Shown here: piece after piece, positions 7,654 to 17,070 of the stretch | Position numbering within the stretch: position 1 is the stretch's first letter | How the letters are laid out: each line of letters opens with the position of its first letter | Source of the DNA: JBDIAR01 sp039812545 | GTDB lineage: Bacteria; Actinomycetota; Actinomycetes; Actinomycetales; Dermatophilaceae | DNA: 36,633 nucleotides | Direction: 5' to 3' | Assembly: GCA_039812545.1 (NCBI GenBank) | Contig: JBDIAR010000006.1 | Span: forward strand, 1 to 36,633 | Program-made: the position numbers and the translations under genes | The notes under the pieces: generated by a model | What the model was told of the DNA's origin: nothing | The model's input: the letters and a program-made list of their open reading frames with translations, nothing else | The model's database searches: none

Positions 7654-8805
7654 ATGCCAGAAACTGCCGCCGGCGCGCCCACAGGTGCGTTCTGGGCGAT
7701 CGTCCCGGCGGGGGGTGCCGGGACCCGGTTGTGGCCGCTGTCCCGGCGAGACCACCCGAAATTCCTGCTCGATCTGACCGGCTCCGGCGCGAGCCTGCTG
7801 CAGGACACCGTGGAGCGGCTGGCGCCACTGGCGACCGGGGGGATTCTCGTCGTCACCGGCAGCCGGCACAACGCCGCCGTCCGCGCTCAACTCGGACTGG
7901 CCGAGGCACCCACCGCGCAACGGGACGCCGGTGCCGGGAGCGCGCCGGTGCGGGTGCTCGCCGAACCCAGCCCCCGGGACTCGATGCCGGCGATCTGTTG
8001 GGCAGCCGCCGTCGTCGAACGGCTCGACCCCGACGCCGTGGTCGGATCCTTCGCCGCCGACCACGTCATCGGCGAGCCGGCGCTGTTCGACGCGTGCGTG
8101 CGCGAGGCGATCGCGGTGGCCCAGACGGGTGCGCTCGTGACCATCGGGATCACCCCCACCCACGCCGCCACCGGGTTCGGCTATATCCGGGCGGGTGCCG
8201 CCCTGGCCGTTCCCGGAGCGCCGTCCGCGCACGCCGTCGCCGAGTTCGTGGAGAAACCCGACCAGGCGACGGCACAGGCATACCTGGACACCGGTGAGTT
8301 CAGCTGGAACGCGGGGATGTTCGTGGCCCGGGCTCGGGTGCTGCTCGACCTGCTGGCTGAGTACGACCCGCAGGCCGCCGCGACGCTGCGGGCGCTGGCC
8401 CGCGACCCCGAACGGCTCGCGGACCTCTGGCCGACCATCACCAAGACCCCCGTCGACCTGGCCATCGCCGAACCCGCGGCCGCCGCCGGCCGGGTCGCGG
8501 TGATCCCGGCCACGTTCGGCTGGGACGACGTGGGCGGGTTCGACGCGCTGGCGGCGCTCGTGCCGGAACAGGCTCCGCAGACCACGCCCGGGCTGCGGGT
8601 CCTCGGGGATGCCGAGGTGCTGACCGTCGACGCGAATGGCCTGGTCGCGACCACCACGGATCGGGTGGTCGCGCTCATCGGGGTGCACGACCTCGTCGTC
8701 GTCGACACCCCCGACGCGTTGCTCATCCTGGACCGGGCCCGCGCGCAGCAGGTCAAGGCGATCGTCGACGACCTGGCCGCCCACGGGCATACCGAACTGC
8801 TGTGA
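7654..8805 (+). CDS. manC: Mannose-1-phosphate guanylyltransferase
   Basis: A 383-residue nucleotidyltransferase that makes GDP-mannose from mannose-1-phosphate and GTP. The signature GGAGTRLWPLSRRDHPKFLL is at residues 20-39. Further family stretches are visible: EPSPRDSMPAICWAA, FAADHVI, FGYIRAG, FVEKPD, FSWNAGMFV and the conserved GWDDVGGFDAL near residue 290. There is no C-terminal mannose-6-phosphate isomerase domain, so it is the short actinobacterial form. GDP-mannose would feed mannosylation of cell-envelope lipids and proteins, for example through polyprenyl-phosphate-mannose to enzymes like the PIG-V-like protein at 34517-35938. The ATG lies inside one copy of the GTATGCC word. Transcription is likely leaderless from the TAGTCT box just upstream. 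Confidence 0.93.
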   Translation: MPETAAGAPTGAFWAIVPAGGAGTRLWPLSRRDHPKFLLDLTGSGASLLQDTVERLAPLATGGILVVTGSRHNAAVRAQLGLAEAPTAQRDAGAGSAPVRVLAEPSPRDSMPAICWAAAVVERLDPDAVVGSFAADHVIGEPALFDACVREAIAVAQTGALVTIGITPTHAATGFGYIRAGAALAVPGAPSAHAVAEFVEKPDQATAQAYLDTGEFSWNAGMFVARARVLLDLLAEYDPQAAATLRALARDPERLADLWPTITKTPVDLAIAEPAAAAGRVAVIPATFGWDDVGGFDALAALVPEQAPQTTPGLRVLGDAEVLTVDANGLVATTTDRVVALIGVHDLVVVDTPDALLILDRARAQQVKAIVDDLAAHGHTELL

Positions 8806-8974
8806 GCTCGGGGACCCGCACGACCCCTCTCGACCCCTTGACGTTACGGACCCGTCGCGGATCGGTAACGGTTCCTTCCGGCGGTGAGAACCGGCCGGAT
8901 CCCCCGGGAGGCGCTGGCTAAGCTCGGTACGAGCAGGTCGTCGCGCGACCGGCCCCGATCCCGATCCCACCCGC

Positions 8975-8980
8975 GAGGAG
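8975..8980 (+). promoter_or_regulatory. Ribosome binding site selecting a TTG start
   Basis: GAGGAG lies 6 bases before TTG 8987. There is no in-frame ATG or GTG between it and the lipobox that would leave a signal peptide, so this site decides the unusual TTG start of the lipoprotein gene. Confidence 0.7.
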
Positions 8981-8986
8981 CCGACG

Positions 8987-10120
8987 TTGCGGAGCACGCC
9001 CTGGTTCCAGCGCCCGCGGTGCCCGCGATGTCCGCGGCTCCCGCAGCTCCGGCGGCACCTGCAGCGGGGGCGGGGATCACAGGTCTGGCGGTACGTGCTC
9101 CCGGCCGTCGTCCTGGCCGCCTGCGGCACGCCGCCGACCGGACTGGACCCGGTCGCCCCGTCCACCCTGCAGAACCAGCCCAGCGGCGGCGTGCGCCGAG
9201 CCACCCTCACGATCGGGTTGGCCCTGGACGTCGGCGGCCGGTCGGACGGGTCGTACAACGCGATGGCCGGCCAAGGTGCCGACCGGGCCGCCCGCGAGCA
9301 CAGCGTGAAGATCGTGGAGGTGGCGGCGACGAAGTCGGACACCGACGCGACCCGGGTCGCGAAGTTGCGGCAGTTGCTCGCCGGCGGCGCGAAGGACATC
9401 GTCGCCGTCGGCAACGCCTATCGGCCCGCCATCGACACCTTGGCCGAGGCCCATCCCGGGGTTCGGTTCGCCCTCGTCGACGGGGTCCCGCTCTCCCGCC
9501 CGAATGTCATCACGGTGACCTTCGCCAACGAGGAGGGCTCCTACCTGGTCGGGGCCGCGGCGGCCGAGAAGACCAAGACGAACCGGATCGGTTTCGTCGC
9601 CGGGATGCGCAGCGAGGTCATCGAATCCTTCCGCGCGGGCTATGTCGCCGGCGCAAAGGCGGTCAACCCGCAGATCGTCGTCGACACGGCATACCTCAGC
9701 AGTGGTACGGCCGGGTTCGCCGATGTGACCGGGGCGCGCGCCGCCGCCGCCCGGATGTATGCCGCCGGTGACGACATCGTCTACCAGGCGGCGGGTAGTT
9801 CCGGTGTGGGGGTCTTCGAGGCGGCCGAGGCCGCCGGCAAGCTGGCCATCGGGGTCGACACGGACCAGTACGTCACCGCTGCGAGCCGGCTGCGCGATGT
9901 CATCCTCACCTCGATGATCAAGCGGGTGGACTTCGGCGTCGAGTTCTTCGTCAAGGTGGTCGTCGAGGGCGCCTTCCGTCCCGGCGTCGAACGCTTCGAC
10001 CTGAAGTCCGGCGGCCTGGAGGTGGCGACCTCCGGCGGGCGGATCGACGACATCGTGCCGCGCCTGGGTGACCTGCGTGAACGCATCATCTCCGGGGAGA
10101 TCGTCGTCCCCACTCGCTGA
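8987..10120 (+). CDS. BMP family (nucleoside-binding) lipoprotein
   Basis: A 377-residue substrate-binding lipoprotein of the BMP/Med family, whose actinobacterial members bind purine nucleosides for an ABC importer. The lipobox LAAC follows a short hydrophobic segment (VLPAVVLAAC, Cys near residue 46). The N-terminus before it is long and rich in Arg, Pro and Cys (RPRCPRCPRLPQLRRH). The mature part begins LTIGLALDVGGRSDGSYN, matching the family's opening strand, and includes FANEEGSYLVGAAAA and IGFVAGMRSEVIESFRAGY. TTG 8987 is supported by a GAGGAG site. The usual ATPase and two permease genes do not follow; cdd starts 36 bases downstream. It therefore looks like an orphan binding protein or the remnant of a transporter operon. 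Confidence 0.85.
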   Translation: MRSTPWFQRPRCPRCPRLPQLRRHLQRGRGSQVWRYVLPAVVLAACGTPPTGLDPVAPSTLQNQPSGGVRRATLTIGLALDVGGRSDGSYNAMAGQGADRAAREHSVKIVEVAATKSDTDATRVAKLRQLLAGGAKDIVAVGNAYRPAIDTLAEAHPGVRFALVDGVPLSRPNVITVTFANEEGSYLVGAAAAEKTKTNRIGFVAGMRSEVIESFRAGYVAGAKAVNPQIVVDTAYLSSGTAGFADVTGARAAAARMYAAGDDIVYQAAGSSGVGVFEAAEAAGKLAIGVDTDQYVTAASRLRDVILTSMIKRVDFGVEFFVKVVVEGAFRPGVERFDLKSGGLEVATSGGRIDDIVPRLGDLRERIISGEIVVPTR

Positions 10121-10156
10121 CGCCGGTTGGCGATCCGCCGGACTACCCTGCCGTCC

Positions 10157-10550
10157 ATGGACGACATCGACTGGGACGACCTGCGGCGCCACGCGATCGC
10201 GATGGCGAGCCGCGCCTACGCCCCCTATTCGGGGTTCCCCGTCGGGGCGGCCGCGCTGGTCGCCGACGGCCGGATCGTGGCCGGCTGCAACGTCGAGAAC
10301 GCCGCGTACGGTGTGGTGCTGTGCGCGGAATGCGGGCTGGTGAGTTCCCTGTATGCCGGTGGCGGCGGGACCTTGGTGGCCCTGGCCGTCGTGGACGGCC
10401 GGGGCGGGTGGCTGCTGCCGTGCGGCCGGTGTCGACAACTGCTGTGGGAGTGCGCCGGCCCGGAGCTGTCCGTCATGACTCGCCGCGGGCCGGTGCGGCT
10501 CGCCGAACTGCTGCCCGACGCGTTCGGGCGTGAGGACCTGGAGGCCCGCG

Positions 10551-10558
<8 letters not shown>
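10157..10558 (+). CDS. cdd: Cytidine deaminase
   Basis: A 133-residue zinc enzyme that deaminates cytidine and deoxycytidine to uridine and deoxyuridine in pyrimidine salvage. Zinc ligands and the catalytic Glu are visible: CAE (Cys56, Glu58) in GVVLCAECG and PCGRCRQ (Cys89, Cys92). The substrate motif CNVENAAYG is at residues 44-52, and the N-terminal AYAPYSGFPVGAA is typical of the tetrameric class. Length fits. ATG 10157 is chosen over an upstream TTG at 10127 because a TACCCT box ends 7 bases before it. The gene overlaps the deoA start by 8 bases (ATGAGTGA), so the two are translationally coupled and act in sequence: deamination, then phosphorolysis of the product. Confidence 0.95.
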
Positions 10559-11840
<1,282 letters not shown>

Positions 11841-11940
11841 CCGGCGTGCTCCTTTGTGTCAAGTGCGCTCAATATCACGCTTTCTCCGGCCGTAGGGCTC
11901 AGGCATAGGTGTTCTTTCGGCAATCCAGTAAGGTGAGAAC

Positions 11941-12294
11941 ATGCCTCGCGTCAATGCGTATCCCACGCTGGTCCCGGTCCCCGGCGGGCAGATCATCATG
12001 GAGCACGTGGGCCGGGTTTCCACGGGCGACGACAGCGTGAGCTTGGCGCATCTGACCGTCTCCGGTAGCTGGCAAGAGAATTGGCGGACGCCGGAATACC
12101 GCGAGTGCGTCCTGGTGATGAAGGGCACTCTCGTCATCGAACACGACCGGGGAATGCTGAATGCCAGCGCCGGGCAGTCGGTCGTCATCCCGCCGGGCAC
12201 CCGGCTGCGGCAGAGTTGCGGCCCGACGGGGACGGAATACATCAGCGTGTGTACCCCGGCATACAGCGCGGAAACCGCGCATATCGAGGATTGA
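11941..12294 (+). CDS. Cupin-domain protein
   Basis: A 117-residue single-domain cupin, a small beta barrel. The segment ECVLVMKGTLVIEHDRGMLNASAGQSVVIPPGTRLR (residues about 56-92) follows the cupin pattern of a strand, a glycine turn and the PPGT turn. The usual metal-binding histidines of cupin motif 1 are not obvious (the region reads TVSGSWQENWRTPEYRECVL), so metal binding is doubtful. It may act as a small sugar or nucleoside sensor or an isomerase-like protein; the function cannot be read. TAAGGT ends 6 bases before the ATG and AAGGTGAG is also a possible ribosome site. It sits between deoA and add and may be part of that salvage unit. Codon bias is somewhat weaker than its neighbours. 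Confidence 0.75.
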   Translation: MPRVNAYPTLVPVPGGQIIMEHVGRVSTGDDSVSLAHLTVSGSWQENWRTPEYRECVLVMKGTLVIEHDRGMLNASAGQSVVIPPGTRLRQSCGPTGTEYISVCTPAYSAETAHIED

Positions 12295-12333
12295 CGGCGG
12301 ATCCGCAGGATTCCCGAGTCGTCCCGAAGAATC

Positions 12334-12357
12334 CGCGAACCGCGTCGGTGGTTCGCG
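12334..12357. terminator. Hairpin between cupin gene and add
   Basis: CGCGAACC (12334-12341) pairs perfectly with GGTTCGCG (12350-12357) around an 8-base loop. A weaker GGATTC/GAATCC pair lies just upstream. This suggests that the cupin transcript ends here and that add has its own start (CATAAT box at 12368-12373). Confidence 0.5.
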
Positions 12358-12378
12358 CGACGGCAGTCATAATCGGGT

Positions 12379-13557
12379 GTGACCAGTGACACCGCGCGCA
12401 CCACGAGCCCGCTGACCCCCGACCAGCTCCGGGCCGCCCCCAAGGCCCTGCTGCACGACCACCTGGACGGCGGACTGCGGCCGCAGACCATCCTCGACCT
12501 CGCGGACGAGGTCGGCCATCGGCTCCCGGCGCAGGACCCCGAGAAGTTGCGGGACTGGTTCGTCGCCTCGGCGGACGCCGGCTCGCTGGAGCGCTACCTG
12601 GAGACCTTCGACCACACCATCGCGGTCATGCAGACCGCCGATCACCTGCACCGGGTGGCCCGGGAGTGCGTCGAAGACCTGGCCGCCGACGGGGTCGTGT
12701 ATGCCGAAGTCCGGTATGCCCCGGAACAGCACCTGACCGGCGGACTGGAGTTGCCCGAGGTCGTCGAGGCGGTCGGGGACGGGCTGCGGGCCGGGATGGC
12801 CGACGCCGCCGCCGCGGGCCGGCCGATCGTCGTGCGCTCCCTGCTGACCGCGATGCGACACGCCGCCAACGGCCGGGAGATCGCCGAACTGGTCGTGCGC
12901 TACCGCGACGAGGGGGTGGCCGGTTTCGACATCGCCGGTGCCGAGGCCGGCTTCCCGCCCACCCGACACCTGGGCGCCTTCGAGTACCTGCGCCGCGAGA
13001 ACGCCCATTTCACCATCCACGCCGGTGAGGCCTTCGGGCTGCCGAGCATCTGGGAGGCGATCCAGTGGTGCGGCGCGGACCGGCTCGGCCACGGCGTTCG
13101 CATCACCGACGACATCGTCGTCCAGGGCCGTCCCGCGGCGACCTGGTTGGCCGATGCCGCCGACCACGAGATCGCCGACCTCCCAGCCGCCGACGCCTTC
13201 CTCGGCCTGCTCGCGGCATACGTGCGCGACACCCGGGTACCGCTGGAACTGTGCCCCAGCAGCAACCTGCAGACCGGCGCGGCCACGACCATCGCCCGCC
13301 ACCCAATCACCTTGTTGCGGCGACTGCGTTTCCGGGTGACGGTCAACACCGACAACCGGTTGATGAGCGACACCTCGATGAGCGGGGAGTTCGGCAAGCT
13401 GCAGGAGCACGCCGGCTGGTCGCTGGAGGACTTCCGGTGGGTGACGATCAACGCGTTGAAGTCGGCCTTCCTCCCGTTCGACGAGCGACTCGACCTCATC
13501 GAGCGGGTCGTCAAGCCCGGGTATGCCGCGCTCGGCTTCGTGAACCCGACCTACTGA
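12379..13557 (+). CDS. add: Adenosine deaminase
   Basis: A 392-residue metal-dependent hydrolase that converts adenosine and deoxyadenosine to inosine forms. The first metal motif is LLHDHLDGGLRP (His26, His28), followed later by TIHAGEAFG with the catalytic His-Ala-Gly-Glu, RLGHGVRI, and LCPSSNLQTGA. The last metal Asp is in VNTDNRLMSDTSM. Length is slightly above that of many bacterial enzymes and fits actinobacterial ones. GTG 12379 is taken as start because a CATAAT box ends 5 bases upstream, giving a leaderless message. Inosine made here is the natural substrate of the PNP at 20081-20920. The downstream flavin enzyme begins 14 bases after the stop and may be cotranscribed. Confidence 0.94.
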   Translation: MTSDTARTTSPLTPDQLRAAPKALLHDHLDGGLRPQTILDLADEVGHRLPAQDPEKLRDWFVASADAGSLERYLETFDHTIAVMQTADHLHRVARECVEDLAADGVVYAEVRYAPEQHLTGGLELPEVVEAVGDGLRAGMADAAAAGRPIVVRSLLTAMRHAANGREIAELVVRYRDEGVAGFDIAGAEAGFPPTRHLGAFEYLRRENAHFTIHAGEAFGLPSIWEAIQWCGADRLGHGVRITDDIVVQGRPAATWLADAADHEIADLPAADAFLGLLAAYVRDTRVPLELCPSSNLQTGAATTIARHPITLLRRLRFRVTVNTDNRLMSDTSMSGEFGKLQEHAGWSLEDFRWVTINALKSAFLPFDERLDLIERVVKPGYAALGFVNPTY

Positions 13558-13571
13558 ACGCGGGTCTGCCC

Positions 13572-14456
13572 GTGCGCCCCGCCGTGCCCGCTGTGCCCCC
13601 CGTGCCCGCCGTCGGCCTGATCTGCCCGCCGGATCAACCGCCGGAGCGGTTCCTCGCGGTGGCCCGCGCCGTCGAGGCCGCCGGGTTGGACGACCTGTGG
13701 CTCTGGGAGGACTGTTTCGCCGAGAGCGGGATCGCCGCCGCCGCGGCGGCGCTCGCGGTGACCCAACGGATCACCGTCGGCATCGGCCTGCTCCCCGTGC
13801 CGTTGCGCAATGTGGCGCTCACGGCGATGGAGATCGCCACGTTGTGCCGGCTGTTCCCCGGGCGGGTGCTGCCCGGCATCGGGCACGGGGTGACGGAGTG
13901 GATGGGCCAGGTCGGCGCCCGGGTGGATTCGCCGATGACATTGCTGCGCGAGTATGCCGGAGCGTTGCGCCGGCTGCTCGCGGGGGAGCGGGTGTCCTGC
14001 GCGGGCCGGTACGTGTCGTTGACCGACGTGGTGCTGCGTTGGCCGCCCGAGCCACCGCCGCCGTTGCTCGTCGGGGGCCGCGGGCCGCGAACGGTGGCAC
14101 TGGCCGGCGAGGTGGCGGACGGGGTGATCGTGGACTTCTCCGCCGGTCCCGAGCCGGTGCGCGAGTCGATCGCTCGGGCGCTCGCGAGCCGCGACCCGGT
14201 GCGGGGACCGGGGTTCGAGGCGGTCGCCTACGTCTCGATGCCGGTTGATCTGTCGGTGGCTGCGGTGGCCGAGCGGCTGGTCCTGATGGCCGAGACCGGG
14301 GCCACCCGGCTGGCGATATGTGCCCTCCAGCCGGACGGCGCGCCGGAGAGCGGCGAGCGCCTGATCGAGTTCGCCGCCACCTTGGGGTTGGCCGCCCAGT
14401 CGGTATGCCGGGACGTTCAGGACGCCGGCGGGTCGCCGGGTCTGGGGTCCAGCTGA
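13572..14456 (+). CDS. LLM class (luciferase-like) flavin-dependent oxidoreductase
   Basis: A protein of about 294 residues in the luciferase-like monooxygenase fold. Typical stretches are visible: VGLICPPDQPPERFLAVARA at the N-terminus, GLDDLWLWEDCF, TQRITVGIGLLPVPLRN, FPGRVLPGIGHG, and PPPLLVGGRGPRTVALAGEVADGVI. These match coenzyme F420- or FMN-dependent oxidoreductases; the cofactor and substrate cannot be fixed. The start is uncertain: four in-frame GTG codons occur at 13572, 13584, 13593 and 13602 within a GTGCCC-rich repeat, so the true N-terminus may be up to ten residues shorter. It follows add by 14 bp on the same strand. The region after the stop (14457-14529) holds nothing I recognise. 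Confidence 0.8.
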   Translation: MRPAVPAVPPVPAVGLICPPDQPPERFLAVARAVEAAGLDDLWLWEDCFAESGIAAAAAALAVTQRITVGIGLLPVPLRNVALTAMEIATLCRLFPGRVLPGIGHGVTEWMGQVGARVDSPMTLLREYAGALRRLLAGERVSCAGRYVSLTDVVLRWPPEPPPPLLVGGRGPRTVALAGEVADGVIVDFSAGPEPVRESIARALASRDPVRGPGFEAVAYVSMPVDLSVAAVAERLVLMAETGATRLAICALQPDGAPESGERLIEFAATLGLAAQSVCRDVQDAGGSPGLGSS

Positions 14457-14529
14457 GCGTCGCGGGCGCCGCTCATCCGGATCACGTCGTTGCCCAGGAT
14501 GGAGGGAGCTTCGTCAGAGCCGTCACGCC

Positions 14530-16011
14530 TTATCCGTGGTGAGTAGCGGTGGTCTTGGGCAGGGCGAACATCACGACGGACGCGAGGACGTAGGTGGCGA
14601 CTTGCCACGGCATGACGTTCGCCAGGGCGTTCCCGAACACGTGTTCGCGAGTACCCGAGGTGCCGGCTTGGGTGGCGGCTGGTAAAGCGTTGAAGAAGAC
14701 GGTGGCCAGGACTGCGATCCCGATCGCGCCGCCGATTTGGTTGACGGTGGACAGGACCCCGCCGGCGGCGCCGGCCTGACGGCCGGGGACCCCGGCCAGG
14801 ATCACGTTGACCAGGATGGGGGCGCCGAGGCCCAGACCGAGGCCGCCCAGGAACATCACACCGACCAACGCCCAGTATCCGGGAGTGCCCCCGGCGCTCA
14901 CCAGCCACCACAGCAGGGCCTGAGAGACCGCCAGAGTCAGCGAGCCCGCGATGAGTATGGTTCGGCCTGCCCTGGCCGCCAGGGCCACGCCGACGCCGGA
15001 CGTGATGATCGAGCCGAGGGCATAGGGCAGGATCACCAGCCCGGTTTCCCAAGCGGTGCGCCCGGTGCCGAGCTGGAGGTAGACGGAAAGCACAAGGAAG
15101 AAGGAAGCGAGCCCACCGAAGAAGAAGACCGCGGCTGCCAGGCCCGCGCCGAACGGGCGGATCAACAGCAGCGCCGGGTCCACGACGGGGTGACCGCCTC
15201 GGCGCGCCAGTTGCCGCTCGTAGGTGAGGAACAGGGCGAGCACGACCAATCCGAGGGCGAGCAGTATCCAGCCCCACGGCGGCCAGCCCCAGTCTCGGCC
15301 CTGCACGAGCGGCAGCAGAACCAGGAAGACGCCCGCGGCGGCCATGAGCGCACCGGCCGTGTCTAGCCGCGTGTGACCCGGGGCGTGAGACTCGGGCAAG
15401 AACCGCCACCCCAGCGCCAACGCCAGGACGGCGACGGGGACGTTGATCCAGAAGATGGTGCGCCACCCCAGACCCCAGAGATCAGCGTCCACGAGGACAC
15501 CGCCGAGCAGCGGACCTGCCACCGAGGCCAAGCCTTGGACCGCGCCGTACGCGCCGAACGCCTTGGCCATGGACGCTGGAGCGAAGGAAGACCGGATGAT
15601 GCCGAACACCTGCGGAACCATGAACCCGCCCGCCAGACCCTGCACGGCCCGCAGCGCGATCAGCATCCCAGCCGTCGGGGCCAAAGCGCAGGCCGCCGAT
15701 GCGAGGACGAAACTCGCCAACGAAAACAGGAAGACTCGGCGTCTTCCGTTCGCGTCGCCGACCCGACCCCCGGTGATCAAGCCAGACCCGAGGGCGAGAA
15801 CGTACGCGGCGAGCATCCACTGCAGCTGTGACTGGGAGGCCTGCAGGTTGGCAGCGATGTTCGGCGCGGCCACGGTGATGATGGTGACGTCGAGCAGGTC
15901 CATGAACGACGCGAACAGGACGACCAGGAGAGCCAGGGACGCGACCCGGCCCGTGACGAGTGGTTCAAGCGGTGTCTCGTATGCCGCACCGATGGGTGTG
16001 TGTGAGCTCAT
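14530..16011 (-). CDS. MFS drug/metabolite exporter (DHA2-like)
   Basis: A 493-residue major facilitator with about 14 hydrophobic segments, the DHA2 layout. The first helix is LALLVVLFASFMDLLDVTII, containing the FMDLLDVTI version of motif D. GRVGDANGRRRVF is the conserved loop motif A between helices 2 and 3, and QGLASVAGPLLGGVLVD matches antiporter motif C. Such proteins expel drugs or metabolites by proton exchange. ATG 16011 with TAAGGAC just upstream is preferred; longer frames run into the divergent regulator. Codon use is less GC-extreme than its neighbours and only one GTATGCC word falls in the whole 14530-17070 block. With the divergent WYL regulator 61 bp away it forms a typical efflux pump-plus-regulator pair, probably acquired. 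Confidence 0.9.
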   Translation of the reverse strand: MSSHTPIGAAYETPLEPLVTGRVASLALLVVLFASFMDLLDVTIITVAAPNIAANLQASQSQLQWMLAAYVLALGSGLITGGRVGDANGRRRVFLFSLASFVLASAACALAPTAGMLIALRAVQGLAGGFMVPQVFGIIRSSFAPASMAKAFGAYGAVQGLASVAGPLLGGVLVDADLWGLGWRTIFWINVPVAVLALALGWRFLPESHAPGHTRLDTAGALMAAAGVFLVLLPLVQGRDWGWPPWGWILLALGLVVLALFLTYERQLARRGGHPVVDPALLLIRPFGAGLAAAVFFFGGLASFFLVLSVYLQLGTGRTAWETGLVILPYALGSIITSGVGVALAARAGRTILIAGSLTLAVSQALLWWLVSAGGTPGYWALVGVMFLGGLGLGLGAPILVNVILAGVPGRQAGAAGGVLSTVNQIGGAIGIAVLATVFFNALPAATQAGTSGTREHVFGNALANVMPWQVATYVLASVVMFALPKTTATHHG

Positions 16012-16072
16012 GTCCTTACCGTGACCGAGGTAGCGGACACCGAATGACCGCTTCTCGTGCGACTGTGAGGAC

Positions 16073-17070
16073 ATGGCCGATACTTCGGAGCGAATCTTGC
16101 GCCTTCTCTCCCTCTTCGGTGCACGGGTCGAGTGGTCCGGGATCGAGCTCGCGCAACGGTTGGATGTTTCGGTCCGCACACTGCGTCGAGATGTGGAGAC
16201 GCTGCGCACACTCGGGTATCCGGTGGAGGCGGCCAAGGGGCCTCGCGGGGGGTACCGCCTCGGGGCAGGGGGGAAGCTGCCTCCGCTCGTCCTCGATGAC
16301 GACCAAGCCATCGCCATCGCGCTGGCGCTGCAGACCGCCCCGTCGACCGTCACCGGCATCGAAGAGGCCGTCTCCAGGGCGCTGACAACGCTGCGCCAGG
16401 TGATGCCTGCTCGGCTTCGCGCCGCCAGCGACGCGTTTGAGGTGACCAGCCTGCGCAACTACTGGGAGTTCTCCGCCCAACCCATCGACGTGGCGACCCT
16501 TCAAAGTGTCGGCTCCGCGATTCGCACCACCCGAACTCTCAGGTTCGATTACGCCACCCCGGACGGCGATGTCCCGGCCCCCGGCGAGGTCGGCTTCCAC
16601 CCGCCGCGAGACGTCGAACCGCACCATCTGGTGGTGTGGGCCGCCCGTTGGTACCTCATCGCCCGAGACCGGCAGCATCAGACGTGGTCCACCTACCGCG
16701 TCGACCGAGTCTTCCCCAAGTCGAGCGCGGGTGTCGCCTTCATTCCGCACCCCTCACCGAGGAGGACCTCAACCGGCTCGTCGTGCAGAACCCCGAACGA
16801 GCTGACACACCGGGTCGGTGGCAGTGCGTTGGCACCGCTACTTTGAACTTGCCCGCCGACGTCGTCGCCCGCTGGGCTCCGGGCGGTTCAGTCGTCACGC
16901 CCATTGACACCGGACACTGTCGTCTCACCATCGGTGGATGGTCATGGGCTGGAGTTGCCGGCCTTTTCATCACTTTTGACACCGACCTGACCGACATCAC
17001 CCCGCGAGCCCTCGCGACCGCCTTCCGGTCCGTCCGCCGACGGCTCGAGAGGATCTCCGACGAGCAATGA
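16073..17070 (+). pseudogene. WYL-domain transcriptional regulator, broken by a -1 frameshift at a C4 run
   Basis: The first part (16073 to about 16750) encodes an N-terminal helix-turn-helix (RLDVSVRTLRRDVETLRTLG, residues 28-47, DeoR/HTH_11 type) and most of a WYL domain, with HHLVVWAARWYLIARDRQHQ and STYRVDRV. The frame then stops making sense, and the expected C-terminal part (LTEEDLNRLVVQN to the end RRRLERISDEQ) continues in the neighbouring frame to TGA at 17070. Adding one C to the run CCCC at 16750-16753 joins them into a normal 332-residue protein. The loss is either a real mutation, phase variation or a sequencing error. WYL regulators sense ligands or nucleic acids and would control the divergent MFS gene. 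The 3' end overlaps the opposing kinase gene by 129 bp. Confidence 0.8.

Noticed and set aside
8858..8895. Possible terminator hairpin after manC (GGTTC/GAACC with GGATC ends)
   Set aside because: The stem is interrupted and the loop is long; too weak to claim.
7644..9414. N-terminal extension of the carboxypeptidase frame to over 1000 codons
   Set aside because: It runs antisense through manC; the signal peptide begins at GTG 7620, so the extension is not coding.
10127..10149. TTGGCG plus TACCCT as a full promoter before cdd
   Set aside because: The spacer is only 11 bases, so only the -10 box is retained.
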